Shown piece after piece: positions 14,472 through 22,766 of a stretch of DNA of 64,000 nt (position 1 is the stretch's first letter; every line of letters begins with the position of its first letter). Made by a program: the position numbers and the translations under genes. The DNA is from JBDTSW01 sp963807385 (GTDB taxonomy: Bacteria > Actinomycetota > Thermoleophilia > Solirubrobacterales > 70-9). Under the pieces are notes generated by a model that did no database searches, was not told where the DNA came from, and saw only the letters and a program-made list of their open reading frames with translations. The stretch lies in assembly GCA_963807385.1 (NCBI GenBank), contig CAWEBQ010000003.1:868001-932000 (forward strand). Direction: 5' to 3'.

Positions 14472-16942
14472 GCTTTTCGGGGACGCGCCAGTGGGCGCTG
14501 GCGGGTCTTGTCGTGGTGGCGGGCGCGCTGGCGTTGCCCGGCCCGGCGGCGGCGCTGGACGCGAAGGTCCAGACCACCGAGTACGGCGTCCCGCACATCA
14601 CCGCCAAGAGCATCAAGGACGTGTCCTACGGCTACGGCTACGTCTTCGCCCGGGACAACATCTGCACGATCGCGGACGCGTACGTCACGGTGTCCGCGGA
14701 GCGCTCGCGCTACTTCGGGCCCGACGCCACCTGGCGCTTCTCCGGCAACAACGCCACCTACAAGAACCTCGACGCGGACTTCTTCTACGCCTCGATCAAC
14801 GAGTCCGGGATCGTCGAGGATCTGATCTCGCGGGACCCGCCCGAGGGCCCGCTGCCCGCGATCCGCAAGGGCGTCGCGGGCTACGTGGCGGGCTACAACC
14901 AGTACCTGAAGGACACCGGGGTGGACAACCTGCCGGATCCGACCTGCCGCGGCGCCGACTGGGTCCGGCCGATCACCGAGCTCGATGCCTACCGGCGCTT
15001 CCATCAGCTCGGCAGCCTGGCGAGCGCGGGCGCGGCCATCGCCGGCATCGCTCAGGCCGAGCCCGCCCTCGAGCCGCCCAGGATCGAGGCCGCTGAGGCC
15101 CAGCAGCGGCGGGCTGTGGAGGATCTCGAGAGCGGGGAGGCGGAGGACTTCTTCCCGATCGACACCGGCTCCAACGCCTACGGGCTCGGCGGCGAGGCAA
15201 CCCGGAACGGGCGCGGCATGGTCTTGGGGAACCCCCATTTTCCCTGGGACGGGGCGGAGCGGCTCTACCAGGCGCAGCTGAAGGTCCCCGGCAAGCTCAA
15301 CGTCTCCGGCGGCTCGCTCCACGGCGTCCCGCTGGTGCTGATCGGCAACACCCGCGGCCTCGCCTGGTCGCACACCGTCGCCTCCGCTTGGCGGTTCACA
15401 CCGTTCGAGCTAGCGCTGAACCCCCGCGACCCGCACCAGTACCTGGTGGATGGGCAGTTCAAGGACATGGAGGCCTCCGACCTGACTGTGAAGGCGCTGG
15501 TTGACGGGGCACTCGAGGACCGGACTCGCACCCTGTACTCGACCGAGTACGGGCCCATGCTGACCTCGATCCTGGGGCTGCCGCTCTTCCCGTGGACGCC
15601 GACGAAGGGGTTCGCGCTCGGCGACATCAACTACGAGAACTTCCGCTACCTCAACCACTTCCTGAAGACGAACCTGGCGCAGAGCGTCCGCGAGTACGAC
15701 GAGATCGAGCAGCGCTACCAGGGGATCCCCTGGGTCAACTCGATCGCGGCCGACCGCAGGGGCGAGGCCTACTACTCAATGGACGGCGCGATCCCGAACG
15801 TCACGGACGCTGACGCCTCAGCGTCGTGGCCGGCGGGGTGCGCGGGCGCCCTCGGCCTCGCGACGTACCCGGCGACCGGCATCGCGGTGATGGACGGCGC
15901 CCACTCCGAGTGCAACTGGGGCACCGACCCCGACTCGGTCAGCGAGGGCCTGATGGGCCCCGACCGGATCCCTCGTTTGTTCCGCGACGACTACGTGCAC
16001 AACGGCAACGACAGTCACTGGGTCTCGAACCCGGAGGAGCCGCTCACAGGGTTCGACCGGATCGTGGGGGACGAGGAGACCGAGCGCTCGCTGCGCACGC
16101 GCATCGGGCTCCTGCAGGTCCAGCAGCGACTTGACGGCAGCGACGGCATGCCGGGGAACACGTTCAGGTTCAAGCAGCTGCGCGACATCGCCCTGAGCAA
16201 CCGCCAGTACGCGGGTGAGCTGTGGCGGGACGAGCTCGTCTCCCTGTGCGAGTCGAGCCCGAGCCAGACGGGCTCGAACGGGCCCGTGGACGTGTCCGCG
16301 GCCTGCCCGGTCCTCGCCGCCTGGGACGTCCACGACGACCTCGACTCGAGCGGGGCCATCCTGTTCCGGCGCTTCGTCCAGCGCCTGCTCGCCAACTTCC
16401 AGTCGGTGCCCACCGGCGTCTCCAGCGGGATGTACACCGGCTCGAATGTGATCTGGGACGAGCAGTTCTCCGCCGCGGACCCGGTGAACACCCCAAGCGG
16501 CCTCGCCGCCGAGAGCCCGCATGTCGGCAAGGCCCTGGCGGACGCGGTGACCGACCTTCAAGGGGCGGGCATCCCCCTCGACGCTGGCCTGCGCGGCTAC
16601 CAGTACGAGACGCGCGGAGGTGAGCAGATCCCGATCCACGGAGGGCCCGGAAGCGCTGGAGTGTTCAACGCGATCAACGTCCGCTGGAATCCCACCTCGG
16701 GGTATCCGGACGTGCCGCACGGCACCAGCTTCATCGCGGCGATGTCGTTTCGCAACAAGGGTTGCCCCGTCCGCGCCCATACCTTCGTTACCTACGGGCA
16801 GACCGAAAACCAGGAATCGCCGCACGCCTCCGACTACACGCGCGCGTTCTCGGACAAGCGCTGGAACCGGGTCCCGTTCTGCGGGCGGGACATCCGCAAC
16901 GCCCCCGGGGTGCGGACCGAGCGCGTCCACTCGGGCCGCTAG
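14468..16942 (+). CDS. secreted penicillin acylase-family amidase
   Basis: The 824-residue product has a signal peptide (cleavage near LDAKV, residue 30) followed by the Ntn-hydrolase layout of penicillin and acyl-homoserine-lactone acylases. The alpha part contains YGVPHITAKS and the conserved DNICTIADAYVT segment. The predicted self-cleavage site is before S235 in DTGSNAYGLG, giving an N-terminal Ser nucleophile. NPHFPWDG, the LHGVPLVLIGNTRGLAWSHT stretch and a C-terminal MSFRNKGCP follow, as in the family. Such enzymes hydrolyse amide bonds of acylated compounds; the actual substrate (lactone signal, lipopeptide, antibiotic) cannot be told. It overlaps the metallopeptidase-like gene by 4 bases. 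Confidence 0.9.
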   Translation: MSFSGTRQWALAGLVVVAGALALPGPAAALDAKVQTTEYGVPHITAKSIKDVSYGYGYVFARDNICTIADAYVTVSAERSRYFGPDATWRFSGNNATYKNLDADFFYASINESGIVEDLISRDPPEGPLPAIRKGVAGYVAGYNQYLKDTGVDNLPDPTCRGADWVRPITELDAYRRFHQLGSLASAGAAIAGIAQAEPALEPPRIEAAEAQQRRAVEDLESGEAEDFFPIDTGSNAYGLGGEATRNGRGMVLGNPHFPWDGAERLYQAQLKVPGKLNVSGGSLHGVPLVLIGNTRGLAWSHTVASAWRFTPFELALNPRDPHQYLVDGQFKDMEASDLTVKALVDGALEDRTRTLYSTEYGPMLTSILGLPLFPWTPTKGFALGDINYENFRYLNHFLKTNLAQSVREYDEIEQRYQGIPWVNSIAADRRGEAYYSMDGAIPNVTDADASASWPAGCAGALGLATYPATGIAVMDGAHSECNWGTDPDSVSEGLMGPDRIPRLFRDDYVHNGNDSHWVSNPEEPLTGFDRIVGDEETERSLRTRIGLLQVQQRLDGSDGMPGNTFRFKQLRDIALSNRQYAGELWRDELVSLCESSPSQTGSNGPVDVSAACPVLAAWDVHDDLDSSGAILFRRFVQRLLANFQSVPTGVSSGMYTGSNVIWDEQFSAADPVNTPSGLAAESPHVGKALADAVTDLQGAGIPLDAGLRGYQYETRGGEQIPIHGGPGSAGVFNAINVRWNPTSGYPDVPHGTSFIAAMSFRNKGCPVRAHTFVTYGQTENQESPHASDYTRAFSDKRWNRVPFCGRDIRNAPGVRTERVHSGR

Positions 16943-16952
16943 CCGCGCTCTC

Positions 16953-16958
16953 TACCCT
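16953..16958 (+). promoter_or_regulatory. -10 box of leaderless metF promoter
   Basis: TACCCT lies 9 bases before the metF ATG at 16968, with no ribosome site between. This spacing predicts transcription starting at or beside the A of the ATG. The -35 region lies inside the end of the acylase gene. Confidence 0.5.
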
Positions 16959-16967
16959 TATCGGCCC

Positions 16968-17873
16968 ATGAGGGTCGATGAGCTACTCGCCAAGGGTGAG
17001 CCCGTCTTCTCCTTCGAGTTCTTCCCGCCGAAGACCGAGGAGGGCGTGGCGGCGCTGTTCGAGGCGGTCGAGGCGCTGAAGCCGCTCGAGCCTGACTACG
17101 TCTCGGTCACCTACGGGGCCGGCGGAGCCACGCGGGACGGCACCGTGGAGATCGCCAACCGGATCCGCTCGGAGTACGGCATCGAGGTGATGGCCCACCT
17201 GAGCTGCGTCGGCGAGACCCGTGAGGGCCTGGAGGCGCTTCTCGAGCGATTCGCCGAGACCGGGATCTCCAACGTGCTCGCCCTTCGGGGCGACCCCCCG
17301 CGGGGCGAGGAGGAATTTGAGCAGCCGCAGGACGGGCTGTCGAGCGCGGCCGAGCTGGCCGCCTTCATCCGCGACCGCCACGACTTCGTGATCGGCGGGG
17401 CCTGCTTTCCCGAGGTCCACCCGGAGGCCGACGACCGGGAGTCCGACCTTCGCTACCTCAAGACGAAGGTGGATTCCGGCGCGGGATTTCTCATCACCCA
17501 GCTTTTCTTCGACAACAGCGTCTACTGGGAATTCGTCGGCCGCGCCCGCGAGGCCGGCATTGACGTGCCGATCATCCCCGGCGTGATCCCGATTACGTCC
17601 TACGGCCAGGTAGCGCGGATCTGCAAGCTCTGCGACGCATCCATCCCGGAGGAGCTGAACGGCGCCATGCGCGCCCTCGGAGGCGACGTCGACGCCGAGG
17701 CGATGCTGGGCGTGGCGTTCGCGGCTCGCCAGTGCGACGAGCTCCTCGCGGGGGGCGCCCCGGGCATCCACTTCTACGCGCTGAACCGGGCGCCGGCGGT
17801 GCGGGCCGTGCTGAGCGCGTTACGCGCCTCGCGGCCCTGGGAACGCGCCCGACCCGCTGCCGCGGCCTCATAG
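16968..17873 (+). CDS. metF: 5,10-methylenetetrahydrofolate reductase
   Basis: The 301-residue protein is a full-length bacterial MetF, reducing 5,10-methylene-THF to 5-methyl-THF with FAD and NAD(P)H for methionine synthesis. It shows the early FSFEFFPPKTEEG motif with the catalytic Glu, SVTYGAGG, MAHLSC, NVLALRGDPP, ITQLFFDN and PGIHFYALN. The protein forms a TIM barrel in the cytoplasm. The ATG is 25 bases after the acylase stop and has its own -10 box, so it is expressed separately. The homocysteine methyltransferase at 2748-3689 does not use its product, so a metE or metH elsewhere is expected. Confidence 0.96.
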   Translation: MRVDELLAKGEPVFSFEFFPPKTEEGVAALFEAVEALKPLEPDYVSVTYGAGGATRDGTVEIANRIRSEYGIEVMAHLSCVGETREGLEALLERFAETGISNVLALRGDPPRGEEEFEQPQDGLSSAAELAAFIRDRHDFVIGGACFPEVHPEADDRESDLRYLKTKVDSGAGFLITQLFFDNSVYWEFVGRAREAGIDVPIIPGVIPITSYGQVARICKLCDASIPEELNGAMRALGGDVDAEAMLGVAFAARQCDELLAGGAPGIHFYALNRAPAVRAVLSALRASRPWERARPAAAAS

Positions 17874-17883
17874 ACTTCTGACC

Positions 17884-18720
17884 ATGGCGCCGATCGAGGG
17901 TTCATTCCGGCACGCGGGGCACCGCCTCACCTACGACATCCACGGCGAGGGCGAGAGCGTCATCGTGCTCGTCCACGGGCTGCTGATGAACCGGCGCATG
18001 TACGAGCGGCTCGCCCCGGAGCTGGCTGCGCGCGGTAACCGGGTCGTCGCGCTGGACCTGCTGGGCCATGGCCGGTCCGACCGCCCGGTTGATCCTCGCC
18101 TCTACAACATGGCCGCCTTCTCCGAGCAGGTGCTGTCCCTGCTCGATCACCTCGGGCTCGACGCCCCGGTGATCGGCGGCACGTCGTTGGGCGCGAACGT
18201 CGGCCTCGAGTTCGCCGCTCACCATCCCGAGAGGACCGGGGGGCTGTTTGTCGAGATGCCGGTGCTCGACAACGGCCTGCTCGGCGCGGCGATGGTGTTC
18301 ACCCCCATGCTCCTGGCGCTGCGCTTCGGCCAGCCCGTGCTGCGGCTGCTGGCGTCCGGCGCCAGGAGGGTTCCGCGGACCATCGGCCTCGTTGACATGG
18401 GGCTCGACTGGATCCGCCAGGATCCGGAGCCGTCGCGCGCGGTGCTGGAGGGGATCCTCTTCGGCCGCACCGCTCCCCCCCGGGAGGAGCGCCAGCTGCT
18501 GCGGATGCCTGCCCTGGTGATCGGGCACCCCTCAGACCCGCTCCACCCGTTCTCGGACGCGGACATGGTGGCCGAGGAGATGTCGGGGGCTCGCCTGGTG
18601 GACGCGAACTCCATCCTCGAGTGGCGGCTGAACCCGGGTCGCCTCGACGATGAGCTCTCGGACTTTCTCAAGCAGGTCAGCGCCGCCGCGGAGCCCGACG
18701 GACGGCTCCGCGTCGCTTAG
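17884..18720 (+). CDS. alpha/beta hydrolase with altered catalytic His position
   Basis: The 278-residue protein has the alpha/beta-hydrolase core: VIVLVHGLLMNRRMYE (oxyanion HG), DLLGHGRSD, nucleophile elbow GGTSLGAN, and VIGHPSDPLHPFSD carrying the acid. The place where the catalytic His normally sits (usually a GH near the last strand) reads VDANSILEWR, with Asn instead of His. Another His, in DPLHPF, is close to the acid and could substitute. The start has a TAGACT -10 box 7 bases upstream (17871-17876, spanning the metF stop codon), so the mRNA is probably leaderless. Substrate unknown; soluble cytoplasmic enzyme. Confidence 0.88.
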   Translation: MAPIEGSFRHAGHRLTYDIHGEGESVIVLVHGLLMNRRMYERLAPELAARGNRVVALDLLGHGRSDRPVDPRLYNMAAFSEQVLSLLDHLGLDAPVIGGTSLGANVGLEFAAHHPERTGGLFVEMPVLDNGLLGAAMVFTPMLLALRFGQPVLRLLASGARRVPRTIGLVDMGLDWIRQDPEPSRAVLEGILFGRTAPPREERQLLRMPALVIGHPSDPLHPFSDADMVAEEMSGARLVDANSILEWRLNPGRLDDELSDFLKQVSAAAEPDGRLRVA

Positions 18721-18765
18721 CGCGCTTAATAGGTCTGAAGGTCGATCCTCTAGCCTCGGCGCCCG

Positions 18766-19524
18766 ATGTCATCCCGTAAGGAAGAGCAGGAGCGCCGCCG
18801 TGCCGAGCGGCTAGCGGCCGAGCAGGCTGAATCGAGCGCCGAGCGACGCCGGCTGCTGGCGGGCTACATCGTCGCCGGCGCCCTGACGCTCGCCGTGGTC
18901 GTCGGCCTCGTGGTCGTGCTCAGCAGCGGTGGCGGCGGCGGGACGGAGGCGAGCAGTGGCGACTTCCCGGAGGAGGCTCACATTCAGGCGCAGAGCGGGT
19001 TCGACCACGACGTGCCCGTCGACGAGCGAGAGGGCACCCCGCCGCCGGCACTCGAGCAGGGAGACCTCGAGGCGGCGGCGAAGACCGCCGGCTGCAAGCT
19101 TCAGCTCGACCTCCCCGAGGAGGGAAACTCCCACGTCGAGCTAAAGGACGACTTCAGCTACAAGACAAACCCCCCGACTTCCGGCGACCACTTCGCCGAG
19201 CAGCAGGCGGATGGAGCGTACGTGGAGCGGCCCAACAGCATGTACACGACGCATTCGCTGGAGCACGGGCGCATCGAGATCCAGTACTCGCCAGACCTCC
19301 CCGAGGCGGACCAACTGGCGCTGAAGGGCGTCTTTGACGAGGATCCCGCCGGCGTCCTCCTCTACCCGAACGAGGACATGCCCTACGACGTCGCCGTCAC
19401 GGCCTGGACCCAGCTCATGGGCTGTCCCACCTACGAGGGCGCGGCGACCCTGGACGCCGTCCGCGACTTCCGCGACATCTATCGCGGCCAGGGCCCGGAG
19501 GACGTCCCGATCGTCACGGGTTAG
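18766..19524 (+). CDS. DUF3105 membrane-anchored protein
   Basis: The 252-residue product has a charged, Glu/Arg-rich N-terminal coil (1-30), one transmembrane helix (about 31-53), a low-complexity linker and an extracytoplasmic DUF3105 domain. Diagnostic family pieces are NPPTSGDHF, a Tyr-rich loop, and THSLEHGRIEIQYSP, followed by LLYPNEDMPYDVAVTAW. The conserved His residues suggest metal binding, but the family function is not known. A TAGCCT box lies 9 bases before the ATG, consistent with a leaderless transcript. It ends 80 bases before the convergent acyltransferase-like gene; the spacer shows no strong hairpin. Confidence 0.88.
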   Translation: MSSRKEEQERRRAERLAAEQAESSAERRRLLAGYIVAGALTLAVVVGLVVVLSSGGGGGTEASSGDFPEEAHIQAQSGFDHDVPVDEREGTPPPALEQGDLEAAAKTAGCKLQLDLPEEGNSHVELKDDFSYKTNPPTSGDHFAEQQADGAYVERPNSMYTTHSLEHGRIEIQYSPDLPEADQLALKGVFDEDPAGVLLYPNEDMPYDVAVTAWTQLMGCPTYEGAATLDAVRDFRDIYRGQGPEDVPIVTG

Positions 19525-19604
19525 GGCACGCGGGTCCAGCGCCTTTCCGCCGAAGCCTGTCGTCGGGAACACCCCCCCTCGGAGTGCCGGGGACGCGAGG
19601 CGTG

Positions 19605-20528
19605 CTAGGCCGGGGCTCGGTAGGCCGGGAAGTAGCCTCCCGCGTCGCGGTCCGCTGAGAGGCGGTCGTACGCCCCGGGATCGCACACGATCTCGTGGGT
19701 GACGAACCGGCTCTCGGCGTTGGCGAAGCCCCGCTTGAAGCGCTCGAGGCCGTCATTCGGGCTGAGTCCCCCGCCGAGGTTGAGCGGCGCCTCGAGCTCG
19801 TCGGCCAAATCGAGCATGGCGCCGACCACGTTCTTGAACGGCGAAGCGTCGAGCGCAGCGTCCGAGGTCCCGCCGAGGTAGTAGTGAAGGACGCCGTCGG
19901 AGAGGGCTGCGATCGCGCCCGCGCCGGCCGTGAGGTCGGGCCCATCGGCGAGCAGAAGCCAGGAGCGCTCGAAGGCGAGGATCCGCTCGAAGTACGCGGT
20001 GTCGAAGAAGTAGCGGTCGGAGGCTTTCGTGCGCTCCATCGTCTGCGTGTAGAGGGCGTGGAAGGCACCGCGGGCCTCCGATGCGGATTCCGACGCGCGC
20101 CTCGCCGAGACCTCCCACCCGGCGCGCTCGTTCTGGCGGACCTGCTCGGCCAGGCGTGGGCGCACGGCGCGCCCGCGCGAGGGGTCGTGCATCTGCACGA
20201 CGGAGCGCTCGGTGCCACCGGTGAAGGCAGGAGGGTCGCCGATGCGGTCACGGACGAACAGCGAGACCAGGCCCGTGGCAGCGAAGTCGATCTCCGCTGG
20301 CCCCGGAGGTGGCTGGCCGCCGGAGAGCGATGCGCCGGGGTACCCGTACGGCGAGATCGCGTCTCGAAGCCCGTCCGAGCCGGGGATCTCGCGGACGATC
20401 ACCGGCAGGCTCGCCGGCCCCGCCTCGAGCGTGTGCGTGACCCCCTCTGCCCCGCAGAACTCGGGCGAACGGAAGAACTCCCCGGCGGTCACCGACGCGC
20501 CGGCGTCGGCGTGAAGCTCAGCTCTCAC
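19605..20528 (-). CDS. FemAB/GNAT-like acyltransferase
   Basis: The 307-residue product resembles the BioF2-like/FemAB-like GNAT proteins common in polysaccharide loci. The first half contains PVIVREIPGSDGLRDAISPYGYPG, typical of their N-terminal domain. The second holds FHALYTQTMERTKASDRYFFDTAYFERI and a DLTAGAGAIAALSDGVLHYYLGGT acceptor-site strand. Relatives add aminoacyl or acyl groups to peptidoglycan bridges or surface glycans. The GTG start lies inside the end of the upstream GNAT gene (11-base overlap), so the two are coupled. It is the last gene of the minus-strand polysaccharide block. Confidence 0.78.
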   Translation of the reverse strand: MRAELHADAGASVTAGEFFRSPEFCGAEGVTHTLEAGPASLPVIVREIPGSDGLRDAISPYGYPGASLSGGQPPPGPAEIDFAATGLVSLFVRDRIGDPPAFTGGTERSVVQMHDPSRGRAVRPRLAEQVRQNERAGWEVSARRASESASEARGAFHALYTQTMERTKASDRYFFDTAYFERILAFERSWLLLADGPDLTAGAGAIAALSDGVLHYYLGGTSDAALDASPFKNVVGAMLDLADELEAPLNLGGGLSPNDGLERFKRGFANAESRFVTHEIVCDPGAYDRLSADRDAGGYFPAYRAPA

Positions 20529-21054
20529 CGGACTCGAATCCGGTGAAGTCCTCGCGCAGGAGTCCCCAGATCTGGTTGTCGATCCGCTCGTCGCCGCGGA
20601 TGATCGCGCGCTTCAGCAGCCCCTCCTGGCGGAACCCCAGCGAGGTCACCACCCTCTGGGCGGCCTGATTGGTGGCGGGGATCTCGGCGTGGATCCGGTG
20701 CGTGCCCATCTCGTTGAAGGCGTGAACGCAGGCCGCCCGCTCGGCCCCGCGCGCCACCCCCTTACCCCACGCCGCGGGCTCGCCAACCAGCACGGCCAGC
20801 TCGGGGCCAACGTCGCGGGCGAGGCCGAACAGCGCCACGAAGCCGACGGCATCGTCGGCGCCGTCGATCGTGATCGCCCACTTGCGGTCCCTCGATGTGT
20901 CCATCGCCCGCTCGACCCAGCCCTCGGCCGCGGCGAGGTCGAACCCGTCGCGGGAGCCCACCAGGTCGGCGGTCACCTGCTCGTCGTTGAACCACCGGTG
21001 CACCGCGGGCGCGTCGCCCGGGCGGAAGTCGCGCAATGTCACGTTCGCCGCCAT
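20518..21054 (-). CDS. GNAT N-acetyltransferase (RimJ/RimL type)
   Basis: The 178-residue protein has the single-domain GNAT fold of the RimJ/RimL group: TLRDFRPGDAPAVHRW at the N-terminus, VGFVALFGL, the acetyl-CoA pyrophosphate loop EPAAWGKGVARGAERAA, and the strand-helix THRIHAEIPATNQAAQRVVTSLGFRQEG. It transfers acetyl from acetyl-CoA to an amine. In this locus the acceptor may be an amino sugar precursor, but a housekeeping role is also possible. The ATG is preceded by TAAGTT at leaderless spacing (8 bases). Confidence 0.85.
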   Translation of the reverse strand: MAANVTLRDFRPGDAPAVHRWFNDEQVTADLVGSRDGFDLAAAEGWVERAMDTSRDRKWAITIDGADDAVGFVALFGLARDVGPELAVLVGEPAAWGKGVARGAERAACVHAFNEMGTHRIHAEIPATNQAAQRVVTSLGFRQEGLLKRAIIRGDERIDNQIWGLLREDFTGFESGES

Positions 21055-21065
21055 GGGCGGTCAAC

Positions 21066-21626
21066 TTACCCGTACAGGCCGTGCCCGGTGAACAGCAGCC
21101 GTGCGGTTCGCAGCAGGATGCGCAGGTCGAGCAGCGCGGAGCGGTTGTCCACGTACCAGACGTCCAGCTCGATGCGCTCCTCCCAGGGGATCCCGGCGCG
21201 CCCGTTGACCTGCGCCCAGCCGGTGATGCCGGGACGCACCTCCAGCCGGCGCCGCTGATGCGGCGTGTAGAGCTCCACCTGGGCCTCAAGCGTCGGGCGC
21301 GGTCCGACGAGGGCCAGCTCGCCCTTGACGACGTTGATCAGGTTGGGCAGCTCGTCGAGCGAGAGGCGCCGCAAAAAGGCGCCGACCGGCGTCACGCGCG
21401 GATCGTCCTCGTAGACGGGCGTTCCCACGCCCACAGGGTCGGCGCCCGGGCGCATCGTGCGCAGCTTCCACAGCTCGAACGGCGCTCCGTCCAGGCCGGC
21501 GCGGCGCTGGCGGTAGAAGATCGGCCCGCGTGAGTCGAGCTTGATCGCGATCGCGGCGGCCAGCAGCACCGGGGAGAGGACAACCAGACCGGCCGCCGCG
21601 ACGACGGCGCCGAGAGCACGCCTCAC
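21066..21626 (-). CDS. undecaprenyl-phosphate sugar-1-phosphate transferase (bacterial sugar transferase)
   Basis: The 186-residue protein is a minimal monotopic phosphoglycosyl transferase, the catalytic domain only, without the N-terminal membrane bundle of WbaP. A reentrant hydrophobic helix (about 9-30) is followed by KLDSRGPIFYRQRRAG with the catalytic Asp region, KLRTM, LDELPNLINVVKGELALVGPRP and RPGITGWAQVNGR. It loads the first sugar phosphate onto undecaprenyl phosphate to start glycan assembly at the inner membrane face. GTG 21626 has GGAGGG 6 bases upstream and overlaps the upstream stop as GTGA; the longer ATG at 21650 lies inside the previous gene. Confidence 0.92.
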   Translation of the reverse strand: MRRALGAVVAAAGLVVLSPVLLAAAIAIKLDSRGPIFYRQRRAGLDGAPFELWKLRTMRPGADPVGVGTPVYEDDPRVTPVGAFLRRLSLDELPNLINVVKGELALVGPRPTLEAQVELYTPHQRRRLEVRPGITGWAQVNGRAGIPWEERIELDVWYVDNRSALLDLRILLRTARLLFTGHGLYG

Positions 21627-22756
21627 CTCGTTCCCTCCACGCTCTCCCATGTGTGCGGGACGCCGTGGCGCAGCAGGTCCCAGAGCCCAACGGCGCTGGC
21701 CGCCGTGACCGCCGCGTAGTACCGGGCGACGAGAAGCGGGGCGAGCGGGATCACTCCTCCGAGCAGGGCGGCGGTGGCGAACGCGCCCTGCGCGATCAGT
21801 GTGACGACGTAGAGGGCCCCCTCGCCGACGAGGGCGACGTTGGTCGCGATCGCGATCAGGTGCAGGAGCGGGGTCGCGTAGCGCAGCAGCCGGTGCGAAT
21901 AGATCTCCAGCGCGTAAAGCGGGCTGTAGCCGCGCGGCGAGAGCAGCTTCGTGTTGAGGATCGTGTTCCAGGCCCCGGCCATCATCCGGCGCTTGCGCCG
22001 GAACTCGCCCTCGATCGTCGGCGCCATCGGCTCGCTTGCGCGGGCCTCGGGCTCATACACCGCCCGGAGGCCCCGCTTGGCGAGCTCGAACGGAAAGGAG
22101 ATGTCTTGCCCACGTCCCGGGTCGAGCGCGACGTACGCGCTCGCCCGCACGGCGTTGATCGCCCCGTTGCCCGCGGTGATCCCCGCGAGGCCGGACTCCA
22201 TCCGCCTCACCGCCATCTCGTAGCGCCAGTAAAGGCCCTCCTGGTTCGCGGAGCCGTCGGGCGCGGTGAACGCCACCTTCCCGCAGACGTAGCCCACGTC
22301 CGCGTTCGCGAAGGGGCGCACCAGGTGCGCGAGGGCGTCGGGCTCCCAGCGCGAGTTCGCATCGGCGAAGGCGAGCACGTGGCTGTCGCTGTGCGAGGCG
22401 ACAACGTTGAGCGCGTGGACCTTGCCGCCGCGGTCGAGCTCGACGACTCGGTCGGCCCCTGCCTCCCGGGCACGCTCGGCAGTCGCGTCGGTGCAACCGT
22501 CGCAGGCCACGACGATGCGCAGGCGATCCCTCGGGTAGTCGAGCTCCAATGCGTTGGCGACCCAGCCGGCGATCGACCCCTCCTCGTCGTGCGCTGCGAC
22601 GGTCAGCGTCACGGTGGGGAGTTCCGCCCGACCGTCGGGCGCCGGCCGGTGGCGACCGCGTAGGGCGCCGAGCAGCGCGAGCAGCATCGGGTATCCCACG
22701 TGGGTGTAGGCGAGCAGGCCCAGTGAGGCCCAGAAGGCGGCTTCGAGCGCGACCAT
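21623..22756 (-). CDS. membrane-anchored family 2 glycosyltransferase
   Basis: The 377-residue protein has an N-terminal helix, a GT-A domain and three C-terminal transmembrane helices. The nucleotide-sugar motifs are TLTVAAHDEEGSIAGWV, VVACDGCTDAT, the DxD-like AFADANSRW, and an FELAKRG/RRKRRMM pair corresponding to the acceptor and (Q/R)xxRW regions. That layout matches processive or chain-extending GT2 enzymes at the cytoplasmic membrane. ATG 22756 is preceded by GATAAT overlapping the upstream stop; the frame stays open to 22900 but inside the GT4 gene. It is coupled to the sugar transferase gene downstream. Confidence 0.9.
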   Translation of the reverse strand: MVALEAAFWASLGLLAYTHVGYPMLLALLGALRGRHRPAPDGRAELPTVTLTVAAHDEEGSIAGWVANALELDYPRDRLRIVVACDGCTDATAERAREAGADRVVELDRGGKVHALNVVASHSDSHVLAFADANSRWEPDALAHLVRPFANADVGYVCGKVAFTAPDGSANQEGLYWRYEMAVRRMESGLAGITAGNGAINAVRASAYVALDPGRGQDISFPFELAKRGLRAVYEPEARASEPMAPTIEGEFRRKRRMMAGAWNTILNTKLLSPRGYSPLYALEIYSHRLLRYATPLLHLIAIATNVALVGEGALYVVTLIAQGAFATAALLGGVIPLAPLLVARYYAAVTAASAVGLWDLLRHGVPHTWESVEGTR

Positions 22757-22766
22757 CGGGCGCCGA

